The notes below the pieces were generated by a model that was not told the DNA's origin, ran no database searches, and saw only the letters and a program-made list of their open reading frames with translations. A program made the position numbers and the translations under genes. Shown here one piece after another: positions 22,213 through 30,398 of a stretch of 64,000 bases of DNA (the first letter of the stretch is position 1; every line of letters begins with the position of its first letter). Source of the stretch: a virus; the IMG/VR virus record IMGVR_UViG_3300037258_000590, positions 62,001 to 126,000 of that record; one strand, written 5' to 3'.

Positions 22213-22385
22213 GCGTGCTCCCGCCGCCAGTGCCGGCGCCAGGCCTTCCAGGCGCGCGGAGTCCCGAGCCGCTTACGCCAGGCGCACCCGGTGACGGTGA
22301 CGCCGCCCGCCCGGCTGCTGCTGCGCTCGCTCCACGAGCACATGATTGTGCTGCCGCCTCTGTCCGGCTGCGGGCGCGCGGTCAT
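22209..22385 (-). CDS. small basic protein
   Basis: 58 residues from ATG at 22385 (MTARPQPDRGGSTIMCSWSE), basic and Trp-rich. AGGAGG lies 8 bases upstream of the start. Unassigned. Confidence 0.5.
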   Translation of the reverse strand: MTARPQPDRGGSTIMCSWSERSSSRAGGVTVTGCAWRKRLGTPRAWKAWRRHWRREHA

Positions 22386-22549
22386 CCTGGCCTCCTGTAC
22401 CAGAGGCCGCCTGCGAGAATCGCGATAATCACCCAGCTGAACGCGGTCGCCAGCCAGTCCGGGCCCGCATGCCATACCAGGGCATGAATGAGCCCCGCGC
22501 CAGCTAGCACCAGCAGCAGCAGTTCAGGCGCCGGCCTGAGAATGCGCAT
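22382..22549 (-). CDS. small membrane protein (55 residues)
   Basis: MRILRPAPELLLLVLAGAG, then a second hydrophobic stretch (TAFSWVIIAILAGGLWY), so two membrane helices with a short basic tail. Both ends overlap neighbours by ATGA. Confidence 0.6.
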   Translation of the reverse strand: MRILRPAPELLLLVLAGAGLIHALVWHAGPDWLATAFSWVIIAILAGGLWYRRPG

Positions 22550-23283
22550 CAGTATGGCCACCGGTCCGGGATGTTCAGCTTGCGGTTGAATTCGGCTAGC
22601 TCCCTGGGCATGAAAGCCGTGCCGCCGAGTTTAGCGATGTCGCTGTTGAGGCCGCCAGCGCCCGCCCGCCTGGAGTAGGCGTGCCAGGCAGCCAGGTCGG
22701 TGCCGGTCCGCGCGAAGCTGCGCGCGTAAGTCTCGTCGTGAGCGGCGCCAAGGGTGTAGTGATGATGCGGTATGAGCACGTCGCGCAGGAACTCATGCCC
22801 GCAGGCCGTGCACCAGGCATACCAGGCGACATCCACGTACATATGGCTGATTTCCGGCGGTCCCATGTAGCCCAGCGTTTCCACGACGTCGGTCCGCATG
22901 AAAATGTGGCAGCTCAGCGACCCGGGCTCGCGCGTCGGGTACAGGTCATTGGCGAACGCGAACGGCTGCCGCTCCAGCGCCCTGAGGACCGCGGTATCCC
23001 AGCCGTCTGATGAGCAGGTGTTGTCGTCACCCACCGTGCCGACCGCGCTGAAGCCGCCCAGCGTCATCAGCGCCAGGTGGTTGACCCAGGCGGTGACGTA
23101 GCGGAGCCCGTCCTGGACCACGTAACCAGGACCGGACGGGTAGTCCGCCAGCTGCGGGTCATCAGCGTCCAGGCCGGCCAGCAGGACGGTGCGGGCGGTG
23201 CAGGTACGGCGCATCGACTCCCAGAGCCGGGCCATGTTCTGCGGGCGCCCGCGGCTGGGCACGAACAGGCCGATGTCATCCAC
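22549..23283 (-). CDS. phage GT-A-type glycosyltransferase-like protein
   Basis: 244 residues starting MDDIGLFVPSRGRPQNMARL, a nucleotide-sugar transferase N-terminus also seen in many actinophage proteins. GDDNTC near residue 88 takes the place of the DxD motif. A Cys pair (WCTAC) and a His cluster (IPHHHYTLG) follow. It may transfer sugar to phage DNA, capsid or cell wall. Confidence 0.7.
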   Translation of the reverse strand: MDDIGLFVPSRGRPQNMARLWESMRRTCTARTVLLAGLDADDPQLADYPSGPGYVVQDGLRYVTAWVNHLALMTLGGFSAVGTVGDDNTCSSDGWDTAVLRALERQPFAFANDLYPTREPGSLSCHIFMRTDVVETLGYMGPPEISHMYVDVAWYAWCTACGHEFLRDVLIPHHHYTLGAAHDETYARSFARTGTDLAAWHAYSRRAGAGGLNSDIAKLGGTAFMPRELAEFNRKLNIPDRWPY

Positions 23284-23316
23284 GGAAAAGCCCCGCCGTC
23301 CATGCTTGCGGTGAGG

Positions 23317-23985
23317 TCACGGGCGTTCCCTGATTCCGGTAACAGGAATACCCACGATAAATCCGCGGGAGGGCGTCAGGGCGTTATCGTACCGGACCAG
23401 CTCTGTCGTGTAACCGAGCCTGTCAAGAAGGGCTGTGCACTGATCCCGGATGCCCATCTGCGCAGCGAAATCGTACACGTCAGTATGGTCTTCGATCAGC
23501 AGCTGAGGCCGGTACCGCCGTAGCGTTTCCGCACCGCCTTGCAGGACACCGAATTCAGCCCCCTCTACGTCTATCTTGATCCGGTCAAGCCGGGAGAAAC
23601 CCTCAGTAAGCTGGTCAAGCGTTGAATACCGCGCGTCCTTGCCTGCGTGATGTTCCGGATAGGGCGCAGCGTCTAGCTTAGCCCTGAACTCTGGCGTGTA
23701 GCCGCCCGGAGCAGACAAGGCACAGCTGGCAACGGTCAGCCGGGCCAGGTCGAGCCCGTTCAGCTCGCACAAGCTGACCAGGCGGGACGTATAAGCCGCA
23801 GACGGATCGACAGCATAGACAACAGCTCCCGCGATCAGGGCCGGGATCGTGTAACTGCCGATATGACAGCCGACGTCAACCACGACCTCACCGGGCTGAA
23901 CCTGCCAGTACGCAGCCCTGATCCCCGCTTCGTCTTCGAAATACCCGGTGACATCCGGATTGCCGGGGAGACGCAGGCTGTGCAT
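23317..23985 (-). CDS. FkbM-family SAM methyltransferase
   Basis: 222 residues from ATG at 23985. Motif I is VVDVGCHIGSYTIPAL near residue 33, with acidic strand end VYAVDPS. The FkbM signature IKIDVEGAEFGVLQGG is near residue 138, then LLIEDHTDVYD. Family members O-methylate sugars or other hydroxyls. A paralogue lies at 24267-24905. The longer open frame to 24075 lacks support. Confidence 0.85.
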   Translation of the reverse strand: MHSLRLPGNPDVTGYFEDEAGIRAAYWQVQPGEVVVDVGCHIGSYTIPALIAGAVVYAVDPSAAYTSRLVSLCELNGLDLARLTVASCALSAPGGYTPEFRAKLDAAPYPEHHAGKDARYSTLDQLTEGFSRLDRIKIDVEGAEFGVLQGGAETLRRYRPQLLIEDHTDVYDFAAQMGIRDQCTALLDRLGYTTELVRYDNALTPSRGFIVGIPVTGIRERP

Positions 23986-24101
23986 CACAGCACCCCGGCG
24001 AGAATCAGGGCACCCAAGATGACAAGCGCAGCAGCCAGCCCGGTCACGGCGACGATGAGCCCGTTGACTACGCATCCGATCTGGCGGCCGATGTCATCCA
24101 C
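23985..24101 (-). CDS. single-helix membrane peptide
   Basis: 38 residues from GTG (VDDIGRQIGCVVNGLIVAVT), almost entirely one membrane helix. TGATG overlap with the FkbM gene. Function unknown. Confidence 0.5.
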   Translation of the reverse strand: MDDIGRQIGCVVNGLIVAVTGLAAALVILGALILAGVL

Positions 24102-24270
24102 CAGGCAGCACCACCGTCCACGCCTGCGTCCAGCCGGCACGTTCAGCGCGTGCCGGGCAGCCTTCGCCATCCCAGCCTGCGCAAACCCACACGGTGCCGG
24201 TGTAGCCGTTGCCGATGTCGCCGGAGCGAGCTTTCATGGCCCCGTGCACGGGGCACTGCGGCGGGGTCAT
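24094..24270 (-). CDS. small zinc-knuckle protein
   Basis: 58 residues from ATG at 24270 (MTPPQCPVHGAMKARSGDIG). CPVH and a later WVCAGWDGEGCPAR suggest a zinc site. Coupled by ATGA to the upstream methyltransferase. Confidence 0.6.
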   Translation of the reverse strand: MTPPQCPVHGAMKARSGDIGNGYTGTVWVCAGWDGEGCPARAERAGWTQAWTVVLPGG

Positions 24271-24905
24271 GCGCGCTCTCCGGGCACGCAGGCCAGGTAC
24301 GTGCGCGGCGGCGGCCCGTACGGGACTTCGGTCACCTCGTAGCCGAGGCCGGCCAGCAGGTCCAGGCACTTGCCCTTGCTGCCGGAGGCGGCGGTGTACG
24401 GGTAGACCTCGGTATGGTCCTCGATCAGCAGCCTTGGCCGGAACCGGGTCAGCGCGGCGCGCCCGCTGCGCAGCACGCCCAGTTCAGCGCCTTCCACGTC
24501 GATCTTGATCCAGTCCAGCCAGGTCAGGCCCGTGGTTACAGCGTCGAGCGTGATCCAGGGCACGTCCCGCGGCGGGATCAGGTAGCTGTACGGTGAGGCC
24601 TCCAGCGCCGCGCGCATATCCGCAGGATACCCGGCTGTATCGAAGACAGCGGCGTTGCGGACGGTGTACCAGGTCAGCTGGTTGAGCCGTGCGACCCGTT
24701 CCAGCTTGGCCGTCGCGCCGGCATCGGGATCCACGGCGAGCACCCGGGCGCCCGCCATCAGGGCCGGGATCGTGTAGCTGCCGACCGCGGCGCCGAGATC
24801 GATCACGGTGTCGCCTGCCTGCGGATGCCAGTACGCGTCCCGGACGTCCTGCTCGTCGGCGTACGCGGCGGCCAGCCCCGGCTCGTCCGGCAGCAGGATG
24901 CCCAT
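24267..24905 (-). CDS. FkbM-family SAM methyltransferase (second copy)
   Basis: 212 residues from ATG at 24905 (MGILLPDEPGLAAAYADEQD). Motif I VIDLGAAVGSYTIPALMAG, VLAVDPDAG, then the FkbM signature WIKIDVEGAELGVLRSG and LLIEDHTEVYPY. It is clearly paralogous to the gene at 23317, so the pair arose by duplication and may act on two positions or two substrates. Confidence 0.85.
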   Translation of the reverse strand: MGILLPDEPGLAAAYADEQDVRDAYWHPQAGDTVIDLGAAVGSYTIPALMAGARVLAVDPDAGATAKLERVARLNQLTWYTVRNAAVFDTAGYPADMRAALEASPYSYLIPPRDVPWITLDAVTTGLTWLDWIKIDVEGAELGVLRSGRAALTRFRPRLLIEDHTEVYPYTAASGSKGKCLDLLAGLGYEVTEVPYGPPPRTYLACVPGERA

Positions 24906-25549
24906 CAGCAGCTCCCTTCGGTGTCCAGCACGGTCAGCCAAGGATAAGCGGGCAGCGGCTGGATAGCGGCGAGGAGCAGCGGACGGCGGCGCGTCCGGTG
25001 GGAGTCGGTGCTGGAGAACTGGTACCTGTACATGACTTCGGGGATCCAGGCTTCCTCGCGGACGAGCCCGGTAGCGCGGATAGCGGCGGCCCACCGGTAA
25101 TCCTCGCTGTCGCCGCCGTCGAAGCGCGCCATGACGGCGATGTCACGGCGGACCGGGTTCAGGTGAGAGATGTCCCGGACCAGCCGTTCTGGCCAGTCGT
25201 GCCAGCCGTCGTACCGGATGGAATGCTCGGCGCGCTGGGCGGGCAGGCCGTCCACGGTGCAGTCGACCATGAAGCCCACGTAGTCCGGGCGGGCGCCCAG
25301 CTCGGACAGCACCCGGAACGTGAACTGCGGGGAAACCCAGTCGTCATCGTCGGCGAAGCTGACGTACCCGGCAGAGCTGGCTTCGGTCAGCGCCTGCCGT
25401 TTCACCGCGACGGGCGCGGTCAGGTTGTCACGGTACAGCAGGGCCCCGAACCCGGGGCGGGCCTGGGCATCCAGGCTGGCCAGCAGCCCGCACAGCTGTT
25501 CGTGCCGGTGCGGGATGGTGGCGATGAGCAGCTGCCACAGCAAGCTCAT
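24905..25549 (-). CDS. GT2-type glycosyltransferase
   Basis: 214 residues from ATG at 25549 (MSLLWQLLIATIPHRHEQLC). The metal-binding stretch YVSFADDDDWVSP is near residue 66. DGGDSEDYRWAAAIRATG near residue 150 is shared with the neighbouring paralogue at 25546-26196. It probably uses a nucleotide sugar donor. The frame is open upstream to 25888, but that part is antisense-like arginine-rich sequence. Confidence 0.8.
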   Translation of the reverse strand: MSLLWQLLIATIPHRHEQLCGLLASLDAQARPGFGALLYRDNLTAPVAVKRQALTEASSAGYVSFADDDDWVSPQFTFRVLSELGARPDYVGFMVDCTVDGLPAQRAEHSIRYDGWHDWPERLVRDISHLNPVRRDIAVMARFDGGDSEDYRWAAAIRATGLVREEAWIPEVMYRYQFSSTDSHRTRRRPLLLAAIQPLPAYPWLTVLDTEGSC

Positions 25550-26196
25550 GTGCCGAACCTGCGCAGCCACGGGTAGGCGGGGAGTCCCGGCAGCGTCCCG
25601 GATACCGGCTGGCGGGCGGTCTGGAACGTATCCGCGGTGCTCTCCCGGTAGTAGTACATCGCGTCCGGGATCCAGGCTTCGGTGCGGCACCGGCCGGTCG
25701 CGCGGATCCCGGCCGCCCATGCGACCTCGGCCCCGTAGCCGCCGTCGAACGGGACGAGCAGCGCGATCTCCCGGCGTACGGGGTTCTTCTCGCTGATGTC
25801 GCGTTCCAGGCACTGGTCGCTGGCACCCCAGCCGGGGTACCGCAGCGAGTGCTCTACCCGGCGCTGCAGCGCTCCGTCGCGAGTCCACCGGACCGGGTAG
25901 CCCACGTAGTCCGGGCGGTCCCGCAGCGCGGCGGTGACCCGGGCCACGAAATCCGGGGCCACCATGTCATCGTCGTCCACGCAGGACACGTACTCCGCGC
26001 CGGAGTTCTCGATCAGCACCTGGGTCTTGTACCCGTAACTGTGCTCCAGGTTGTCCCGGTACAGCAGCACGCCGACCTCGCCGCGAGCCGCCGGCAGCTG
26101 CCGGCCCAGCTCGGCCAGCAGCTCGCACAGCAGCCCGTGCCGGTGCGGGATCGAGGTGATCAGGATGTCGTAGGAAGGATACGGGCCGCCGGTCAT
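25546..26196 (-). CDS. GT2-type glycosyltransferase (paralogue)
   Basis: 216 residues from ATG at 26196 (MTGGPYPSYDILITSIPHRH). YVSCVDDDDMVAPDF is the acidic motif; FDGGYGAEVAWAAGIRATG and MYYYRESTADTFQTARQP match the preceding paralogue segment by segment. ATGA overlap joins the two genes. Confidence 0.8.
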   Translation of the reverse strand: MTGGPYPSYDILITSIPHRHGLLCELLAELGRQLPAARGEVGVLLYRDNLEHSYGYKTQVLIENSGAEYVSCVDDDDMVAPDFVARVTAALRDRPDYVGYPVRWTRDGALQRRVEHSLRYPGWGASDQCLERDISEKNPVRREIALLVPFDGGYGAEVAWAAGIRATGRCRTEAWIPDAMYYYRESTADTFQTARQPVSGTLPGLPAYPWLRRFGT

Positions 26197-26525
26197 GCCA
26201 CCGCGGCCCTCGCCTGTTCCAGTTCTTCGATGTTGCTGCCGTTGACGGGAAGTGCCCAGATCCGGTCGTCTGCGTACCGGGGATGTTCCGGCGGCAATGT
26301 CTTCAGCCGGAAATGGCCCAGCCGCCGGATGTCCTCCCATTTCTCGATCCACCGGCCGCCTCGCGACCGGGCCAGCACCCGGACACGCCCAGGCAGGTTC
26401 CCGCCGAGCTGAGGGATGACATACGCCCTGGCCCCCGCGGCCACTGCACTGACCGAGACAACGTAATTGCAGGCGATCACCTGACGGTCCGCGCTCCGGC
26501 CGGCTGGTTCCTGGTTCGCGATCAT
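26193..26525 (-). CDS. hypothetical protein
   Basis: 110 residues (MIANQEPAGRSADRQVIACN) with a beta-type core (YVVSVSAVAAGARAYVIPQL, then GRVRVLARSRGGRWIEKW) and an acidic C-terminal helix. Coupled with both sugar genes around it. Unassigned. Confidence 0.6.
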   Translation of the reverse strand: MIANQEPAGRSADRQVIACNYVVSVSAVAAGARAYVIPQLGGNLPGRVRVLARSRGGRWIEKWEDIRRLGHFRLKTLPPEHPRYADDRIWALPVNGSNIEELEQARAAVA

Positions 26526-27070
26526 GTCAGGATCGGCACGTCCAGCCTGATCGTGTCCCGCTCGTACTCCGTGGCGGCCCGCGGCCCGCGGGTGAGCACC
26601 AGGACAATGCAGTCGGTGACGGCCTTCCAGGCGTGCGGGATGCCAGCCGGCTCGCGGATGAAATCGCAGGCCTGGGCGTCCCGGGTGTGCACGCCGTCAT
26701 CTTCAAGCCAGGCGACCTGCAGCTGCCCGGATACGACGTAGGTCCACTGCGTGGTCAGCTTGTGGACGTGATTGCCGCGCACGGCGCCGGCCCGGGTGAT
26801 GATCTCGGTGACCGCATCAGCGTGCCCGAGCAGGTCCTGGATGCGCCCTCGCTCGTCGGTGAACTGGCCAAGCTCCAGCTGCGCGGTACCGCCAGGTGCG
26901 GTAGCAGCCTCGGCGAGGATGGCCCGCCTGAGCGATTCCAGCTGGGCGGTCGCCAGCTGGCCGTCACCGAGGATGTCGCCGTAGGTGCCTGCGATGACGT
27001 CCCAGACAGCCATGCCAGCCGCCCGTCCGGCCTTTTCCAGGGCGTCGTCGTCGGGATAGCGGTCAGCCAT
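26522..27070 (-). CDS. cupin-fold protein, sugar isomerase-like
   Basis: 182 residues. The C-terminal half is a cupin barrel: IITRAGAVRGNHVHKLTTQW gives the G-N-H-x-H metal site, then VVSGQLQVAWLEDDG and REPAGIPHAWKAVTD with the second His. Cupins of this kind act as dTDP-sugar isomerases or epimerases (WbxA/FdtA-type), fitting the surrounding sugar genes. The N-terminal 70 residues are helical (AGMAVWDVIAGTYGDILGDG) and of unknown role. Confidence 0.75.
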   Translation of the reverse strand: MADRYPDDDALEKAGRAAGMAVWDVIAGTYGDILGDGQLATAQLESLRRAILAEAATAPGGTAQLELGQFTDERGRIQDLLGHADAVTEIITRAGAVRGNHVHKLTTQWTYVVSGQLQVAWLEDDGVHTRDAQACDFIREPAGIPHAWKAVTDCIVLVLTRGPRAATEYERDTIRLDVPILT

Positions 27071-27236
27071 CGTGCGGGTCCTCTCGTCCGGCGCGCCAGT
27101 GCCAGGTGCCGCCCGGATAGTCCCGGCCGCCGCACAGGTCCTGGCGCAGTTCTCCTGGGTTCAGTGACCGGCCCTCGTGTCCCGGGCCGGCGGCAAAGGC
27201 GTCCCGTCGTAAGGCCAGTACCAGGCGATGGTGCAC
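27063..27236 (-). CDS. small ORF overlapping two genes
   Basis: 57 residues from GTG (VHHRLVLALRRDAFAAGPGH), ending inside the start of the cupin gene. It fills the gap upstream of the cupin start but its first half overlaps 27161-27364 in another frame. Only the second half (LNPGELRQDLCGGRDYPGG) looks protein-like. Confidence 0.35.
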   Translation of the reverse strand: MHHRLVLALRRDAFAAGPGHEGRSLNPGELRQDLCGGRDYPGGTWHWRAGREDPHDG

Positions 27237-27364
27237 AGGCCGTTGATGATGCCTGCCGGCAGGCCGGGCGGCATCCAGGCCTGCGGACCCGGGGTCAGGG
27301 TTACCCGCCCGCCGCGCGGCTGCGCGATCGGGTCCAGGGCGATCCGGAGCGGGATATCAGCCAT
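27161..27364 (-). CDS. small hypothetical protein
   Basis: 67 residues from ATG at 27364 (MADIPLRIALDPIAQPRGGR). Beta-type with a Trp cluster (IAWYWPYDGTPLPP). Overlaps the 3' end of the methyltransferase gene by 8 bases. Unassigned. Confidence 0.55.
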   Translation of the reverse strand: MADIPLRIALDPIAQPRGGRVTLTPGPQAWMPPGLPAGIINGLCTIAWYWPYDGTPLPPARDTRAGH

Positions 27365-28487
27365 GCCACAGCCTGGCATGCGGGAGCGGGACGATGAACT
27401 GGCCTTCGTACCCGGCGGCGCGCAGCTTGGGCGCGATGTCGCCGGCGATGTGCCAGGCGAGCAGCAGCGCGTACGGCGGCTGGGCCTGCATCAGCTCGGC
27501 CTCGTCCACGATGGGTACGGCGGTGCCGGGCAGCATGGTGCCGATCTTGTCTGAGCCGGCCACCTCGGCGATCTTGCTCAGGCAGGAGGCGATACCCGCC
27601 CAGTGCACGAGCGGGGTGGCCCGGGTGGACGCGCTGATCCCCCAGACCGGGCCGGCCCCGGCGGCCTTCTCCATCAGCTGGAGCAGGTACCTGCGGGCGG
27701 TGTCGGCACGGGGCTGCAGGTGCCCGCTGTCCAGCCAGGCGGCCCAGGTGCGGAACGAGCCGCCGTGAACCGGGACGTGCTCGACCCGTTCCGGGACCAG
27801 GCCGTGCATGGCCAGCGCGGCGAGCAGCGTGCCGGGGGTGTAGAACCGCAGGTGCTCGTGGTACACGGTGTCGACCTGCAGGCCGTTCACGACCGAGGCC
27901 CAGTCGTGATTCTCGGTGATGAACGTGCCGCCCTCATCGAGCAGGCTGGTGACCCCGGCGAGGAAATCATGCTGGTCGCCGGCGTGAGCGAGTACATTGC
28001 ACGCGACGATCACCCGGGCCTTGCCGAGCCAGCGGGCGATGTCCCGGGCCAGGGCGGCGGACCAGAAGGACTGCTGGACCGGGATGGCCTTGCGGCGCGC
28101 CCTGGCCGCCTGGCCGGTCGGTTCCACGGCCAGCAGCCGGGCCCCGGGCGCGTGGTGCCGGACCGCTTCCAGCAGCGTCCCGTCATTAGCGCCGATGTCG
28201 ACCACCAGGTCTCCCGGCTTCAGCCCGGCGGCGATGTCCGCGGCCAGCGCGCCGAAATGGCGGCGCATCGCGGCGGAGTTCCCGGTGGTGTACGGGTGAT
28301 TTTCCGGGAACACCTGCTCCCGGTCCGGGGCGTAGGTCAGCTGGGCCAGGCCGCACCGGGCGCATTCGGCGACGGCCAGCGGGTAGCGGTGCCCGTCGTC
28401 CCGCTCGGCCAGCGGCTGCTCTCCCATGTCCAGCACCACGTCCAGCCGCGGGTCTCCGCAGGTTCCGCAGCTCGTGACCTCACCCAC
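27357..28487 (-). CDS. sugar C-methyltransferase (NovU/TylCIII-type)
   Basis: 376 residues with the three-part layout of nucleotide-sugar C-methyltransferases. An N-terminal zinc domain has CGTCGDPRL and CARCGLAQL. The SAM domain has VVDIGANDGTLLEAV near residue 96 and AVEPTGQ. The C-terminal domain has the conserved YHEHLRFYTPGTL and HGGSFRTW. These enzymes methylate a keto-sugar carbon during deoxysugar synthesis, so this supports a real sugar pathway in the block. Confidence 0.88.
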   Translation of the reverse strand: MGEVTSCGTCGDPRLDVVLDMGEQPLAERDDGHRYPLAVAECARCGLAQLTYAPDREQVFPENHPYTTGNSAAMRRHFGALAADIAAGLKPGDLVVDIGANDGTLLEAVRHHAPGARLLAVEPTGQAARARRKAIPVQQSFWSAALARDIARWLGKARVIVACNVLAHAGDQHDFLAGVTSLLDEGGTFITENHDWASVVNGLQVDTVYHEHLRFYTPGTLLAALAMHGLVPERVEHVPVHGGSFRTWAAWLDSGHLQPRADTARRYLLQLMEKAAGAGPVWGISASTRATPLVHWAGIASCLSKIAEVAGSDKIGTMLPGTAVPIVDEAELMQAQPPYALLLAWHIAGDIAPKLRAAGYEGQFIVPLPHARLWHG

Positions 28488-28716
28488 GGGCGGCCTCCGC
28501 GGGCGGCTTGACCCAGGGGAACCGGGCGGTGACGTCGCTGCCGGGTTCTTCGGTGATGGCGTCCCAGCCGCCCGGCGCGAACACGGCCACCGGGTCAGCA
28601 GAGCCGGCCGGGTACAGGTGCAGGTAACCGCCCGCCTGCAGGAACCTGTTCGCGAGCACGACGGCCGTGCCGCCAGCCTGGTTCCGGGTGAGCCAGGCCC
28701 GCAGGCGGTCAGCCAT
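28480..28716 (-). CDS. small hypothetical protein
   Basis: 78 residues (MADRLRAWLTRNQAGGTAVV), beginning with a helix then beta strands (GGYLHLYPAGSADPVAVFAP). Overlaps the epimerase stop and the methyltransferase start by 8 bases each. Unassigned. Confidence 0.6.
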   Translation of the reverse strand: MADRLRAWLTRNQAGGTAVVLANRFLQAGGYLHLYPAGSADPVAVFAPGGWDAITEEPGSDVTARFPWVKPPAEAARG

Positions 28717-29665
28717 GGGCCTGGTACCAGGAGACCGTCTGGCTGAGCCCGTACTCGAACGGGGTGACGGTGAGCGCGGCGCCCGCCAGGTCGTAGATCT
28801 TGGCCAGGTCAGGCAGGCGCCGGGGCGGTGAGCCCTTGGGCAGGCTGCCGGGCAGCAGCTTGATCTCGCGGCCGTAGCACTCCGCGACCGCGTGCGCGAC
28901 CCCGGCGATAGTCATCTCGTTCGCGGTACCGACGTTGTAGATGCCGGTGATCGCGCGGTCCAGCAGCAGGGCCAGCTGGCTGGTGCAGTCGCCGACCCAG
29001 CAGAACGAGCGGGTCTCCTGCCCCGTGCCCTGAACCGGGAACGTGATGACGCCGCTGGCGGCCTCGGCGGTCAGGTCGTTCATCCGGATGCAGAATTCCG
29101 GGATGACGTGCTCGCGGCCCATGTCGGGACCGTAGATGTTGTGCGGCCGGGCGATCACCGCCCGGTCCAGGACCCCGGCGCGTTCCCAGGCCAGGGCGGC
29201 CAGCTCGCAGGCGATCTTGCCGCCGCCGTAGCTGTACCGCATGTTGAGCGGGTCCGGGACGGTCAGCGGGACGGTCTCCGGGGTCGGCACCGTGGCGGCG
29301 ACCTGGTAGGCCTCGCTGGAGGACACCAGGAGAAGGTCGCCGCACCCGGTCGCCTGGCAGGCGTCCAGCACGGAGAGCATCCCGCGCAGGGCCACGTCGA
29401 GCACGGCCCGCGGCTCGGCGTAGAACGTCTGGGTGCCCTGGAGGTAGGCCAGGTGGGCCACGGCGTCGCAGCCGTGCATGGCGTCACGCACGGCATCAGC
29501 GTCGCGGATGTCGCCGGGAATGACCTCGATCCCGGAGCCGTCCAGGCGGGAGCGCTTGCCCCGGCTCATGTCATCGAAGACCCGCACCTCATGACCCGCG
29601 GCGGCCAGCTTGCGGGACAGGGCGCTGCCGATGAAGCCGGCGCCGCCGGTCACCATTATCTTCAT
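28709..29665 (-). CDS. NAD-dependent nucleotide-sugar epimerase
   Basis: 318 residues of the extended SDR family: MKIMVTGGAGFIGSALSRKL with the GxxGxxG loop, VFDDMSRGKR, LLVSSSEAYQ near residue 123 and the YSYGGGK catalytic Tyr/Lys segment near residue 149. Likely UDP- or dTDP-sugar 4-epimerase or dehydratase. It is the first gene of the long sugar operon and follows the conserved leader at 29687-29742. Confidence 0.88.
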   Translation of the reverse strand: MKIMVTGGAGFIGSALSRKLAAAGHEVRVFDDMSRGKRSRLDGSGIEVIPGDIRDADAVRDAMHGCDAVAHLAYLQGTQTFYAEPRAVLDVALRGMLSVLDACQATGCGDLLLVSSSEAYQVAATVPTPETVPLTVPDPLNMRYSYGGGKIACELAALAWERAGVLDRAVIARPHNIYGPDMGREHVIPEFCIRMNDLTAEAASGVITFPVQGTGQETRSFCWVGDCTSQLALLLDRAITGIYNVGTANEMTIAGVAHAVAECYGREIKLLPGSLPKGSPPRRLPDLAKIYDLAGAALTVTPFEYGLSQTVSWYQAHG

Positions 29666-29686
29666 GCCGGGCTCCCTCGCGACAGC

Positions 29687-29742
29687 GGGAACCTGGCTCC
29701 GTCACGGACGGCCGCAGGCAGTGGCTCACGGGTGCCATCGTA
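29687..29742 (-). promoter_or_regulatory. promoter and conserved leader motif of the sugar operon
   Basis: Minus-strand TACGAT (29742-29737) as -10, then CTGCCTGCGGCCG and ACGGAGCCAGGTTCCC. The motif recurs upstream of four other minus-strand operons (31.8, 42.4, 43.8, 47.9 kb). Confidence 0.6.
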
Positions 29743-29822
29743 GCGTGTCAGGTCCGCGGGCGTCCGTGCTCTGATCAGGTGAGGCCGGGCGCGGCCGTAA
29801 GGCCTTCAGGCTCAGCCGGCGG

Positions 29823-30017
29823 TCAGCTGCGCCAGCCTGCGCTGCGGTACTCGGTACCCTGGTTCCAGTCCGCGTCCGGGGCGTTCGCACCGCGCGCCCG
29901 TTTCTCCCACGCGTCGCGGGTCTCCTGGTCCAGCTCCGCCCAGTCAGCCGCGCGGCCTGATTCTGAGCAGTATGCCTCGAACCGGATCTGGCCGGGCGTT
30001 TTTCCCGGCATGCTCAT
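29823..30017 (-). CDS. small hypothetical protein
   Basis: 64 residues from ATG at 30017 (MSMPGKTPGQIRFEAYCSES), helical and charged (DQETRDAWEKRARGA). ATGA coupling with the upstream membrane protein. This type of short protein often occurs near phage head genes; function unknown. Confidence 0.6.
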   Translation of the reverse strand: MSMPGKTPGQIRFEAYCSESGRAADWAELDQETRDAWEKRARGANAPDADWNQGTEYRSAGWRS

Positions 30018-30196
30018 CCGGTGATCAGCTGCGCGAGCATGTACAGGGCGAGCCCGGCCGAGATCGCCGTACCCCAGACTGCTCGCGGGGTGACGAACCA
30101 GGCAACGATCGCGGCGGCGAAAAACACCAGGAACGCGATGAGGACGAGAAACCCGTGCACGCCAGAGACGCTGAACGCCGCAGCGGAAGCGTGCAT
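30014..30196 (-). CDS. small membrane protein
   Basis: 60 residues with two hydrophobic helices (HGFLVLIAFLVFFAAAIVAW and AISAGLALYMLAQLI). The stop and start codons overlap neighbours. It could be a holin-like or superinfection protein but nothing specific supports this. Confidence 0.6.
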   Translation of the reverse strand: MHASAAAFSVSGVHGFLVLIAFLVFFAAAIVAWFVTPRAVWGTAISAGLALYMLAQLITG

Positions 30197-30384
30197 CAGG
30201 TCTGGCGCCAGGGACCGGGCCCGCTCTCGAACGAACCGGTGGCGTTCCCCTCACCGCTGAGGTCGCACGGGCCGGACTGCGGGTTGACCGACACCCACTT
30301 GCCGAGCGGGCCGTCGTCGGCGGCGTCGTAGGGCTGGCCCGGGACGTCGGGCGGTGAGGTGACGGGGCTGGGCGCGGATGCCAT
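30196..30384 (-). CDS. small hypothetical protein
   Basis: 62 residues (MASAPSPVTSPPDVPGQPYD), rich in Pro, Ser and Gly and probably disordered. Its position between capsid and sugar genes suggests a minor virion or assembly role. Confidence 0.5.
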   Translation of the reverse strand: MASAPSPVTSPPDVPGQPYDAADDGPLGKWVSVNPQSGPCDLSGEGNATGSFESGPGPWRQT

Positions 30385-30398
30385 CAGGGTCCTCCTGG

